A stretch of 25,850 bases of DNA from assembly GCA_964539665.1 (NCBI GenBank), contig CAZIKB010000097.1:1-25850 (forward strand), read 5' to 3'. The DNA is from CAZIKB01 sp964539665 (GTDB lineage Bacteria > Zhuqueibacterota > Zhuqueibacteria > Oceanimicrobiales > Oceanimicrobiaceae). Both the position numbers and the translations under genes were made by a program. Position 1 is the stretch's first letter, and every line of letters begins with the position of its first letter. The notes below the pieces were generated by a model. The model was not told the origin of the DNA. It worked only from the letters and a program-made list of their open reading frames with translations, and did not search any database. This document shows, piece after piece, positions 15,040 through 23,350 of this stretch.

Positions 15040-17043
15040 TTATCGGACTAACACCATTTTTTTCGTCGCAACAAAGCTCGCAGAAACAAGACGATAGAAG
15101 TAAACACCCGAAGGCGATTGATATCCTGAATTATCTCGTCCATCCCAGCTTGCAGTGTAAAAGCCTGGCTCCTGTTCTTTATCAACCAAAGTTTTCACTT
15201 CCTTTCCCAGAAGGTTATATATTTTCAAGATAGTCATGTTTTGTTTAACCATGTCGTCAGCCTGGAAAGGCAGCTCGTATTGAATTTCCGTCACAGGATT
15301 AAACGGATTGGGGTAATTCTGAGATAATGCAAATGTTTGTGGCAATCCAACCACAGCCATAACGATATTAGAATATTCAAACGAGCCATTGGTATCAATT
15401 TGCTTCAAACGATAGTCATATACCGCGGATTGTAAATTATAATCAATATACTCATAGTGAACGGGATTGGTGGTGGTCCCTTCACCTGATTCGAAGGCTA
15501 TTTTTTGCCATAAATCGGCATCCTGATTTTTCCTTTCAATGTCAAAACCGAAATTGTTAGATTCCGTGGCAGTTATCCAGGTAAGGTGAACATCACGTTT
15601 TTCGACCGTTACATTAAAGGCAACCAATTCAACAGGTACAGTACCATAATCCTGGGGAACAGCATTGATTTGGAATGGATTTTTTTCGTAATGGGCTAAT
15701 TTTGCGCCAAGTTCACTGTTTGTGCTGTCTTTGCTCAGGAAATAGCCCTTATAACTCATAGTAAATGGAGGATTAATTCCGCCAGAGATATCAATGCCGG
15801 TGTCTCCAAAGGACCTATTATCACCCGTATCGCCACTAACTTTGGACATGGTGTCTGCATAATATAGCTTCCGCGTTCCACCAACCGTGCTCATTAGTGG
15901 GAAAAAGTGTACGATCGTACCCTTCTGCTCGTTGTTAATATAAACCCAGTTGCTGTCAGATAATACGTTGTCAATAATTGTGTTAGGTGAATCTTGACTG
16001 CCATTTATAATAAAACCAGGCTCAGGATTGTTGGCGCTAATAAATTTCATATTAGGTGCATCTTCATTCAAGTCCATTGTTACTTTCGCGGATGAAATGT
16101 CTGCATCAATCCCAGTTATTGCCCCCACCCTGACGCTCAATGAGATATGGTATGGGTAGTAAATTGCTGGTGGCGGAGTAAATGGTATGTCTTCATCCGG
16201 TAAATTATTAACTACGATCTTTAGAGTCGCTTCTAATTTCCTTATTACTCTTAACAATCCATCTATGACTTCTACCGATGTTACAGTAATACCTTCTTCA
16301 TTCGCGTAGAATCCAAAAGGGATCCGGATAAAACCTACTTTTACATAAATCGTTCCTTCTGCACGAAACTTCAATCTATCAAGTATATCTATAGCTGTCT
16401 TGTTTTTTGTAAAGACATCGTTCTGAAGGTTTCCTGGTTGTAATATTATTAAATCTTCCGGATACCCATGTGCTGCATTGGCCAATTCATAGAATTTTGA
16501 CCTAATACTATCAGCACCCATATTAATAGCATTAGGAAAATAATCAATATAATCTTCCACACCCGGTTCCAGCTCTAAAGTACTCGAACGATACAAATAA
16601 ACCCAGGCCTCTTTGTTAGACGCTGTAGGATCGGCTATCTGAATTTCATACCGGATAGGTCGCGATGATTCATCATCAATCCAGGAGCTCAATCCCCTAT
16701 CACCGGCATCTTTAGCCATGAAAGCCAATTCATCGTTCACATCCCACTTTCCATCATCTGGGATAAAATAATCTCCCGATGCGCTCTTCTCATCGATTTG
16801 AAACGGAATCTGTTCCCACGCTGTTTCGCTTGCACGGTAAGCATATAAGAATAGCTCATTGTTTTGCTCACCAATCCAGGCCCCAACAAACTCATCTAAA
16901 CCGGTTACAATTACCGGTTCCAGGTGCCTATCAAGTGTGTTAACATCACTTTGTGCATACCCAGCAATTATTGGAATTCCCCCCAAATATATTAAAAAGC
17001 AAAATATTATTTTTACTTTATATTTAAGAATAGATGACAGCAT
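15040..17043 (-). CDS. Secreted protein with C-terminal sorting domain
   Basis: Function unknown. The ATG at 17043 has a strong GGAGG site about 10 nt upstream, so the TTG at 17061 is not needed. The 667-residue product has an N-terminal signal peptide ending near AGYAQS. It shares blocks with its downstream-numbered neighbour: EPVIVTG, IPFQIDE and FMAKDAGDR. Toward the C-terminus comes a fibronectin-like module (LTWITATESNNFGFDIERK) often found just before sorting domains. The last 90 residues are the sorting domain (LSQNYPNPFNPVTEIQYELP, IYNLLGKEVKTLVDKEQEPG, PSGVYFYRLVSASFVATKKM). Such domains direct export and surface attachment or release through a type IX-like secretion system in FCB bacteria. 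It probably shares a transcript with the paralog starting at 18731 and ends at a terminator at 14982-15008. Confidence 0.85.
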   Translation of the reverse strand: MLSSILKYKVKIIFCFLIYLGGIPIIAGYAQSDVNTLDRHLEPVIVTGLDEFVGAWIGEQNNELFLYAYRASETAWEQIPFQIDEKSASGDYFIPDDGKWDVNDELAFMAKDAGDRGLSSWIDDESSRPIRYEIQIADPTASNKEAWVYLYRSSTLELEPGVEDYIDYFPNAINMGADSIRSKFYELANAAHGYPEDLIILQPGNLQNDVFTKNKTAIDILDRLKFRAEGTIYVKVGFIRIPFGFYANEEGITVTSVEVIDGLLRVIRKLEATLKIVVNNLPDEDIPFTPPPAIYYPYHISLSVRVGAITGIDADISSAKVTMDLNEDAPNMKFISANNPEPGFIINGSQDSPNTIIDNVLSDSNWVYINNEQKGTIVHFFPLMSTVGGTRKLYYADTMSKVSGDTGDNRSFGDTGIDISGGINPPFTMSYKGYFLSKDSTNSELGAKLAHYEKNPFQINAVPQDYGTVPVELVAFNVTVEKRDVHLTWITATESNNFGFDIERKNQDADLWQKIAFESGEGTTTNPVHYEYIDYNLQSAVYDYRLKQIDTNGSFEYSNIVMAVVGLPQTFALSQNYPNPFNPVTEIQYELPFQADDMVKQNMTILKIYNLLGKEVKTLVDKEQEPGFYTASWDGRDNSGYQSPSGVYFYRLVSASFVATKKMVLVR

Positions 17044-17096
17044 AGCTTCACCCTCCTTCAAATTATTAAAATTTTCCGGAGTAATTTACAACCAAA

Positions 17097-18731
17097 TTAC
17101 TTCACAAGTATTAATTTTTTTGTCTCGCTGAAATCTCCGTAGTTAAGTTGATAAAAATACACGCCAGAAGGCACATCTTTACCGGAGTTGTTTTTTGCAT
17201 CCCAGGTTACAGAATAGGAACCTGGCGATTGATCTTTTTCGACTAAAGTTCGAATTTCTTTGCCAAGCAGATTGTATATTTTGAGCTCGGTTTTATTTTT
17301 TAAAGAAGCATTCCTCACACTTTCAGGTAGTTGATACTGAATCTCGGTGCTGGGATTAAAAGGATTGGGGAAGTTTTGTGATAATGAAAAATGTTGTGGA
17401 ATTCCTGCACCCTTTGTTACGATTTTAACCGATGTTACTTCATCAAAAGATTGAGCCGAGATTTCTGTTACCAGTCCATTGTTTCCTGTTTTTGTAAAAT
17501 TACTTTCCTCACCAGGAGTTACTGCACCAGGGAATAATATCGATAATCCCAGGGGAGTTGGTCCTTCAATATCCGAGCCTGTAAGAACAAAGCCAGCATT
17601 ACCATAGGAACCGGAGCTCGCATTATCCTGGTAATAAAGTTTCCGACTGATACCAAGCGCTGGCACTGTAAAAACATTAACAAAGTTACCCATGGTACCT
17701 GTAAACAGCAGTCTGTTCACTCCGTCAGGAAACAAGACAGCTCTATCATCAATGTTTTCCGGGCTACCGTCTATGGGTATTCCAGAATTATTTGCACTGT
17801 ATAATTTCATTCCGGCAGCATTTGCATTCAAATTAAATGATTGCCTGATTTCAGTTATTCTTATATTAAGAGGTAATTCTTCTGGAATTATAAAGTAAGC
17901 CCTGATGTCTAATGAATAACCATAATAAATCACAGGTAATGTTAAATCTGGAAATAAAGGAGTGCCCAATAAGACAATATCTATGAATAATTCTCTAATG
18001 ACACGTATATTTCCATCTTTAATAGAAACACTATCGCTGATGAAATTATTTGTTTCATTTAAAGAAAAACCAATTGAAGATCCAATAGATACTTCCTGCT
18101 TTTCTAAAATATCTAAACCTGCTCCGCCTGCCTCAGGTGGAATTGCTAAAAAGTTTGGTAAACCATTTAGTGCATTTGCAATTTTATAGGTTTTACCGGC
18201 TATGCTGTCAGCCGCCGGTTCCGTGGTATTTGGCAAATACGTGACATAATCTGTTGGGTTCAGGTCCGGTTGGTTTTCAGGAATATGATAGACATAAATC
18301 CAGGCTGTTTTATCCATGTCAGCTGCGTCAATAACCGCAATTTCTATGCGTTGAAAATTTTCTGATTCGGAATTATCAAGCCAGCTTTTTGGCGCTCTGT
18401 CGCCGGCATCTTTTGCCATAAATACTATTTCATCATCAGCATCCAGTCCTGCGTTTACGTCCGGCACCAATAAGCTGCCAGACGTATCCCGTTCATCAAT
18501 TTGAAACGGTATGATCTGCCATGCTCCTGATGCAGAATTATATGCAGCAACAAAGATTGCATCAACCGAGACACCGCTGTATTCTGAGATTTGCTCTCCG
18601 GTAATGACGACAGGTTCAAATGGCCTTTCCAGGTCTCTGATTTGGGCGGCTAAGTTAAACGTCGCCAAAAGCAAAAATGAAAATAATATAGTTGGCAGAA
18701 GAAATTTATTGTAGCAATTTTTTATCAACAT
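17097..18731 (-). CDS. Secreted protein with C-terminal sorting domain (paralog)
   Basis: Function unknown. The 544-residue product starts at the ATG at 18731, with AAAAGGGG upstream. It has a signal peptide (KFLLPTILFSFLLLATFNLAAQ). Its N-terminal blocks EPVVITGEQ, IPFQIDERDTSG, DDEIVFMAKDAGDR, SWLDN and AWIYVYH align in order with the gene ending at 15040, marking the pair as tandem duplicates. It ends with the same sorting domain (LSQNFPNPFNPSTEIQYQLP, IYNLLGKEIRTLVEKDQSPG, PSGVYFYQL). It lacks the fibronectin-like module of the longer paralog. It is likely exported to the cell surface, and there is no catalytic motif I recognise. The 53-bp gap to the next gene has no terminator. Confidence 0.85.
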   Translation of the reverse strand: MLIKNCYNKFLLPTILFSFLLLATFNLAAQIRDLERPFEPVVITGEQISEYSGVSVDAIFVAAYNSASGAWQIIPFQIDERDTSGSLLVPDVNAGLDADDEIVFMAKDAGDRAPKSWLDNSESENFQRIEIAVIDAADMDKTAWIYVYHIPENQPDLNPTDYVTYLPNTTEPAADSIAGKTYKIANALNGLPNFLAIPPEAGGAGLDILEKQEVSIGSSIGFSLNETNNFISDSVSIKDGNIRVIRELFIDIVLLGTPLFPDLTLPVIYYGYSLDIRAYFIIPEELPLNIRITEIRQSFNLNANAAGMKLYSANNSGIPIDGSPENIDDRAVLFPDGVNRLLFTGTMGNFVNVFTVPALGISRKLYYQDNASSGSYGNAGFVLTGSDIEGPTPLGLSILFPGAVTPGEESNFTKTGNNGLVTEISAQSFDEVTSVKIVTKGAGIPQHFSLSQNFPNPFNPSTEIQYQLPESVRNASLKNKTELKIYNLLGKEIRTLVEKDQSPGSYSVTWDAKNNSGKDVPSGVYFYQLNYGDFSETKKLILVK

Positions 18732-18816
18732 GATCTACCCCTTTTACCAATTAGATACACAATTATTGTGAAATAATAAACAAAAGCAAAAATGAAAATT
18801 GGCAGCAAAATTGTAT

Positions 18817-19155
18817 TTAGCTAAAACTTTTTAGAGCTTCATCCACACTGTCAAAAGTATCAAATATTGTTACCAGCTTTGTTATCATGAAAAGACTTTG
18901 AACTTTTTCAGTAACATTCGCCAATTTCAGTTCACCGCTGGCATTTCTGGTAGTAGTCAAGGATCCCATAAGCGCACCTAAACCCGAGCTGTTCATCCAT
19001 TTAACTTTGCCTAAATCAATGACTAATTTAGTTACATCGTTACCAACCAGCTCTTTTACTTTTTCATGAATAGCGACTGTTTCCGGTCCACCCATGAGTT
19101 TGCCTTTTAAAGAAACTACTGCTACATCTCCGTGCATGGTTTCTTTTACTTGCAT
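18817..19155 (-). CDS. STAS-domain anti-sigma factor antagonist
   Basis: The 112-residue protein is a single STAS domain of the SpoIIAA/RsbV type. It has an N-terminal strand set VAVVSLKGKLMGGPE, then KLVIDLGKVKWMNSSGLGALMGS, with the Ser pair at residues 56-57 where family members are phosphorylated by a partner kinase. Such proteins bind an anti-sigma factor kinase and release a sigma factor, or act in phosphatase-driven partner switching. No kinase or sigma factor lies next to it. The ATG at 19155 has an AAGGAGG site upstream, and a consensus-like promoter lies at 19211-19239. No terminator is seen before the secreted-protein gene at 18731, so the three may be co-transcribed. Confidence 0.92.
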   Translation of the reverse strand: MQVKETMHGDVAVVSLKGKLMGGPETVAIHEKVKELVGNDVTKLVIDLGKVKWMNSSGLGALMGSLTTTRNASGELKLANVTEKVQSLFMITKLVTIFDTFDSVDEALKSFS

Positions 19156-19210
19156 AATATATCCTCCTTAGCGTGTGTTGTAAAATTCATTATCATCAAA
19201 TTTTAAAGTT

Positions 19211-19239
19211 AATGTAATATATTTTTGTAAATATGTCAA
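19211..19239 (-). promoter_or_regulatory. Probable promoter of the STAS gene
   Basis: On the minus strand TTGACA (19239-19234) is followed after 17 nt by TACATT (19216-19211). The -35 is perfect and the -10 matches 4 of 6. It lies 56 bp upstream of the STAS start codon, in the divergent region shared with the OmpA-like gene. Confidence 0.6.
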
Positions 19240-19320
19240 TATATTTTTCTTGATATTTTAAACTAAACTGACGATAAATGATTAATAATAGTTTATAATA
19301 TTGAAACAGGAGTTACAATA

Positions 19321-20307
19321 ATGAGAACGACTATTATTTTTATTGCCTTGACTATACTTTTTAGTCACGCGAGTCTTGTAAAAGCACAAACCACCAATAT
19401 TAAATTTGGGGTAGGTTTGTTGGTTGGTGGTTCCAAGCTTTTTGGAGACATAGAAAACACTAATACCAATTTTACAGGTGGAATCATTTTAAGATATTCT
19501 CCTTTCCCATTTCTTGCCATTTCAGCCAGTTCAACTTATGGGACGATGATAAGTGGAGTAGATGACATAAAAACCAAGGTATTGAATACAGGACTTTCAG
19601 GCACACTATTTCTCTTTCCTTTAAGTAAATACAGACCATTTTTAACACTAGGGTTGTCAAATTTTCATTATTCCACAAAGGACGTGAACAACCAACAATT
19701 TTACTACAAAGATGGTTCAGCGGTTTCTGGATGGGAAAGAGCTTTGCAGGTTGGAATCGGCTTTGAATTTTTTACAGGTAAAAAATGGGCAATTAATACG
19801 TTTGGGAATTATATGATTACAGGCATTGATGATCTGGATGCCATCAACCAGGGACGAAATGATGGTTTTTTTAGTGGAATGATTGGGCTTATTCATTATT
19901 TTCATAAGGACAAGAAAACGATAGATGACAATAATTTTAATAAACGCTGGAAATATGAAAAAGAAAGTATTGAAGTTGATGAAATTAAAAGTGATAAATC
20001 AACATTAGAAAAAAACAAAGAGACGGCTGCCAAAACAAAAGAAAACTTGTTTTCTTACGGCATTTATTTTGAGCCTGGTAGTGCAATAATTCAAAACAGA
20101 TCTAAACCTCAATTGGTAAATATTTTCAAATATTTATCAGCGAATCCAGAAGAAGAAATTGAACTTTTAGCTTCCAATGATATAAATACAAGTAATAAAT
20201 TTGAGAATAATATTATCTATGAGCGGGCAAAAGCAATTAAAACATATTTAGTGAATTTAGGTATCAATCCAGGCAGAATCATTATTGATAGTAATCCTGG
20301 AAAATAA
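19321..20307 (+). CDS. Exported outer-membrane protein with OmpA-like C-terminal domain
   Basis: The 328-residue product has a signal peptide (MRTTIIFIALTILFSHASLVKAQ). A Gly- and aromatic-rich region of alternating strands (about 25-195) suggests a small beta-barrel. A charged linker (about 200-245) follows, then a C-terminal OmpA-like segment. In that segment GIYFEPGSAIIQNRSKPQLVNIFKYL, ASND and ERAKAIKTYLVNLGINPGRI match the domain that binds peptidoglycan. The usual GHTD is changed to ASND, keeping the Asp, and the ERAKAI Arg is kept. The protein stops shortly after this, without the usual final NRRVEI-type strand, so the domain is short. An AGGAG site precedes the ATG, and a strong terminator lies at 20361-20394. 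Confidence 0.78.
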   Translation: MRTTIIFIALTILFSHASLVKAQTTNIKFGVGLLVGGSKLFGDIENTNTNFTGGIILRYSPFPFLAISASSTYGTMISGVDDIKTKVLNTGLSGTLFLFPLSKYRPFLTLGLSNFHYSTKDVNNQQFYYKDGSAVSGWERALQVGIGFEFFTGKKWAINTFGNYMITGIDDLDAINQGRNDGFFSGMIGLIHYFHKDKKTIDDNNFNKRWKYEKESIEVDEIKSDKSTLEKNKETAAKTKENLFSYGIYFEPGSAIIQNRSKPQLVNIFKYLSANPEEEIELLASNDINTSNKFENNIIYERAKAIKTYLVNLGINPGRIIIDSNPGK

Positions 20308-20360
20308 TATTTTTACTTGTAAATTTTAGTTCGATAAAATTCATCATTTCCTCCCTCCAA

Positions 20361-20394
20361 ACCGTCAGTAGAAATTTTACTGGCGGTTTTTTTT
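20361..20394 (+). terminator. Intrinsic terminator of the OmpA-like gene
   Basis: ACCGTCAGTA pairs with TACTGGCGGT over 10 bp (one G/U) around a 7-nt loop and is followed by eight T. It lies 54 bp after the stop codon of the plus-strand gene. Confidence 0.88.
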
Positions 20395-20456
20395 GCATTT
20401 GGACAATTTCTGGCGAACTGAAGCGATAACGGCAAATCACTAATTTATTACAAAAC

Positions 20457-20515
20457 AATCTCAAATTCCAAATTTCTTTATCATTATTATTGATCATTGG
20501 TGTTTATTTGAGATT
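20457..20515. repeat. Inverted repeat at the 3' end of the acyl-CoA synthetase gene
   Basis: AATCTCAAAT (20457-20466) and ATTTGAGATT (20506-20515) are perfect 10-bp inverted arms, extended outward by ACAA/TTGT with one extra T. The right arm covers the last codons of the synthetase gene. The left arm and its flank resemble the repeat at 6211-6262. It could serve as the 3' hairpin of the minus-strand mRNA. Confidence 0.45.
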
Positions 20516-22630
20516 TGTATTCGTGCGACTTATGCTGATCCTCGCATCCACACCTTTGCATTTGTCGCCTTCCGGGAATACTATAAATGGATTGATATCC
20601 ATCTCATGAATTTCTGGTATATCCACTGCAAGTTGGGAAAGTTTTAGTAGCGTAGATTGGATGACGTTAAAATCTACCGCTTGTTCACCTCTGGTACCTT
20701 TTAAAATGGACAGCCCTTTAATCTCACCAATCATTTCCTCAACGTCTACATCGGAAAGAGGAGAAATCCTGATTGCAACGTCCTGCAGGACCTCTACATA
20801 AATTCCACCCAAACCAAACATGACTAAAGAACCAAGGCCACGAACAGAGTGCAATCCCATAATCACCTCTCTTCCTCCCTCGATCATTTCTTGTAGAACA
20901 AATGAAATATCTTCAAAAGTATCCACTTTCGTCTTTAGCGATGTAACTATTTGTTGATAAGCTTTTTTCAAATCAATTTCATTTCTCAAATTAATTTTAA
21001 CCCCACCGATTTCTGATTTGTGAGTCACTTCCCTGGACTCAACTTTAAGAACTAATGGAAAGGTTAAATCTTTTGAGGAAGTTAATATTTCATCCAAATT
21101 ATTACACAATTTGGATTGGATAAATGGGATATCGTAAATTTTCAGAATTTCTGATAATTCCTCAATTGCAAGAAATTCCCGATTTTGGTTCAGAGCCTGT
21201 TCGATTATTGATTCAACACGCTGCTTATCTACTTTGTAATTTGGTATTGAACCCAGATCTTTTTGAAGCCAGTTGCTGTAACCAACCATAGACGCAAGCG
21301 TATTGGCTGCTGATTCCGGGAAAGGGTAAGCCGGAATACAATTACGCTGCAATTCTTCAACACCAGTAGCCACTCCTTTGACTCCCATAAAGCTGCCCAG
21401 TACAGGTTTGTCAAATTTTAGTGCGACCTGTGATATTTTTTGTGCAACTTGAATTGGATCCGTGATGATGGGCGCCACGAAAATTACGATTGCAGCATCC
21501 ACATTGTCATCACTGAGCACTTCATTCAAAGCGAACTGAAATTCCTCCGGTCCCCCACCAGCCAGCAAATCTACTGGATTATGAATACTCGCTTCCGAAG
21601 CTAACCTGCTCTTCAAATTCAGCTTTGTTGATTCATCAAAATCCACAACCTGAAGTCCCAGGTTTTCGCAGGCGTCTGCCGCCATGATCCCAGGCCCTCC
21701 GGCATTAGTAATGATGGCCACTCGATTCCCGCGCGGCAAGGGAAGATTAGCCATTCCCATGGCTATATCAAACATCTCGTTTATTGTATCGGCACGAATA
21801 ATCCCGCATTGTTTAAACAATGCATCGTATGCCATATCCATGCCGGCTAACGCGCCAGTATGTGAAGTAGCGGCCCTGGCCCCTGATTGGGTTCTGCCAG
21901 ATTTTACAATAATGATGGGTTTTTTCCGACTTACTTCCCGGACCAGATTTATAAATTCCTTTATCTTTCCAAAACTCTCAAGGTACATTAAAATGACCTC
22001 AATCGATGTATTCTCCAGCCAGTATTCAAGGAGATCATTACCGGATACATCTGCTTTATTGCCCACTGACACGAACATCGATACCCCTAAATTCAAATCA
22101 TGTGCAAGTTCTAAAATAGTCTGACCTAATGCTCCACTTTGGGAAGCCAGACCAATATTACCAGAATACGGCAAAATAGAGCCAAAGGTCGTATCCAATC
22201 GTACGTGCGGATCCGTGTTGATAACGCCCATGCAGTTGGGGCCAATCATGCGCATATTATGTGATTTTATGACTTCAACAATCTGACGTTCTACTGCAGC
22301 GCCTTTTTCGCCCGTTTCTTTAAATCCAGCCGTGATGACCACAACACCTTTTACACCCTGCGCCGCACATTCCTGAACAATTTCTAAAACAAATTCTTTT
22401 CTTACCACAATAACAGCCAGATCCACCTGCTCCTCGATATCCGAAATTCTTGGATAAGCTTTCACTGAGTGAATATATTTTGCTTTTGGATTGACCGGGT
22501 AGACCGGACCATTAAAATCTGACAATAACAATTTGTCGAAAATCTCTCGACCAAGTGTACCTTTATGAGTTGAAGCGCCAATAATGGCCACTGATTTTGG
22601 TCTGAAAATAGCGTCTAAAGAATGGTTCAT
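20504..22630 (-). CDS. NDP-forming acyl-CoA synthetase, fused alpha and beta subunits
   Basis: This family interconverts an acyl-CoA plus ADP and phosphate with the free acid plus ATP and CoA, often acetyl-CoA to acetate. The 708-residue product has a CoA-binding Rossmann domain (residues 1-135, SVAIIGASTHKGTLG, MIGPNCMGVINTD). A succinyl-CoA ligase-like domain follows (GLASQSGALGQ). Next is TSHTGALAG with the His at 257, where the family's phosphohistidine lies. From about 480 there is an ATP-grasp domain (FPLVLKVESREVTHKSEIGGV, EVIMGLHSVRGLGSLVMFGLGGIYVEVLQDVAIRISPL, EMDINPFIV). The alpha-beta fusion in one chain is a known arrangement. The preferred substrate cannot be read from the sequence, and related protein acetyltransferases differ by an extra GNAT domain, which is absent here. 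Confidence 0.9.
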   Translation of the reverse strand: MNHSLDAIFRPKSVAIIGASTHKGTLGREIFDKLLLSDFNGPVYPVNPKAKYIHSVKAYPRISDIEEQVDLAVIVVRKEFVLEIVQECAAQGVKGVVVITAGFKETGEKGAAVERQIVEVIKSHNMRMIGPNCMGVINTDPHVRLDTTFGSILPYSGNIGLASQSGALGQTILELAHDLNLGVSMFVSVGNKADVSGNDLLEYWLENTSIEVILMYLESFGKIKEFINLVREVSRKKPIIIVKSGRTQSGARAATSHTGALAGMDMAYDALFKQCGIIRADTINEMFDIAMGMANLPLPRGNRVAIITNAGGPGIMAADACENLGLQVVDFDESTKLNLKSRLASEASIHNPVDLLAGGGPEEFQFALNEVLSDDNVDAAIVIFVAPIITDPIQVAQKISQVALKFDKPVLGSFMGVKGVATGVEELQRNCIPAYPFPESAANTLASMVGYSNWLQKDLGSIPNYKVDKQRVESIIEQALNQNREFLAIEELSEILKIYDIPFIQSKLCNNLDEILTSSKDLTFPLVLKVESREVTHKSEIGGVKINLRNEIDLKKAYQQIVTSLKTKVDTFEDISFVLQEMIEGGREVIMGLHSVRGLGSLVMFGLGGIYVEVLQDVAIRISPLSDVDVEEMIGEIKGLSILKGTRGEQAVDFNVIQSTLLKLSQLAVDIPEIHEMDINPFIVFPEGDKCKGVDARISISRTNTNLK

Positions 22631-22722
22631 AGAATTTCAGTATACCTCTGTTAAAAGATAATTACATATAAGTTTACTTAGCATGAAATTATTAATTAAA
22701 TCATCCAACATCAAGTAAAAAC

Positions 22723-22751
22723 TTGACAAACAAAAAAGCAGTGTGTAAATT
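22723..22751 (+). promoter_or_regulatory. Probable promoter of the DCC-family gene
   Basis: A perfect TTGACA (22723-22728), a 17-nt spacer and TAAATT (22746-22751, 4 of 6) lie about 40 bp upstream of the first possible start of the plus-strand gene. They sit in the divergent region with the acyl-CoA synthetase gene. Confidence 0.55.
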
Positions 22752-22791
22752 AATCAGACCAATATCAATTAATTTAATATAGTGTAAAGCA

Positions 22792-23259
22792 TTGTTTAAT
22801 TTGTACCAAAATGACCATAAGAAACTTAGAATTACAGAAAAACAATATTCAAATCCAATTGTGATGTTTGACGGTGTTTGTGTTTTATGCGATCGCTCTA
22901 TTCAATTTCTGCTTAAAATCGACCGTCGAAAAATTCTAAAATTCACCCATTTGCAAAGTAAAACTGCAAAGTCAATAATAAACCGTCATCCAATTATTAA
23001 AAGCGGTGGGCAAAGTGTAATTTTTGTAGTCAACTTTGGAAACGCCAATGAGACCATTTTTTTACGTTCTGATGCCATTTCACGCATTTTTAAGACTATT
23101 GGGGGAAAATGGCAAATAGTCTCCTGGCTCAAATTGATCCCGCGAATTATCCGTGATCCTTTCTACAATTGGCTTGCAAAAAATCGCTACAAATGGTTTG
23201 GTAAATATAATGAATGCCGTTTGCCCAATAGTGAATGGCAGAAACGATTTCTGCCGTAG
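22792..23259 (+). CDS. DCC family (DUF393) thiol-disulfide oxidoreductase-like protein
   Basis: The 155-residue product carries the family signature IVMFDGVCVLCDRSIQFLLKID, with Asp27, Cys30 and Cys33. The C-terminal block WLAKNRYKWFG, NECRLP is also typical. The Cys-x-x-Cys pair in a thioredoxin-like context suggests redox activity, but the physiological substrate of this family is not established. The only start preserving the frame is TTG at 22792 or another TTG at 22801. No good Shine-Dalgarno is visible, so the start is uncertain. The next gene begins 91 bp later. Confidence 0.85.
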   Translation: MFNLYQNDHKKLRITEKQYSNPIVMFDGVCVLCDRSIQFLLKIDRRKILKFTHLQSKTAKSIINRHPIIKSGGQSVIFVVNFGNANETIFLRSDAISRIFKTIGGKWQIVSWLKLIPRIIRDPFYNWLAKNRYKWFGKYNECRLPNSEWQKRFLP

Positions 23260-23350
23260 AATGTTTGGAAGGACATATTCTGGCTGAGGAACAGGTGATG
23301 AATAAATACAAAAGGTGATTTGTTTAACTGATAAAATGGAAAAGTGAACA

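Noticed and set aside
19250..19299. TTGATA and TATAAT as promoter of the OmpA-like gene
   Set aside because: The two hexamers are 38 nt apart, too far for one promoter. TATAAT at 19294-19299 could still be a -10 with a weak -35.
21684..22124. 146-codon plus-strand ORF
   Set aside because: It is antisense to the acyl-CoA synthetase and has no independent start signals or motifs.
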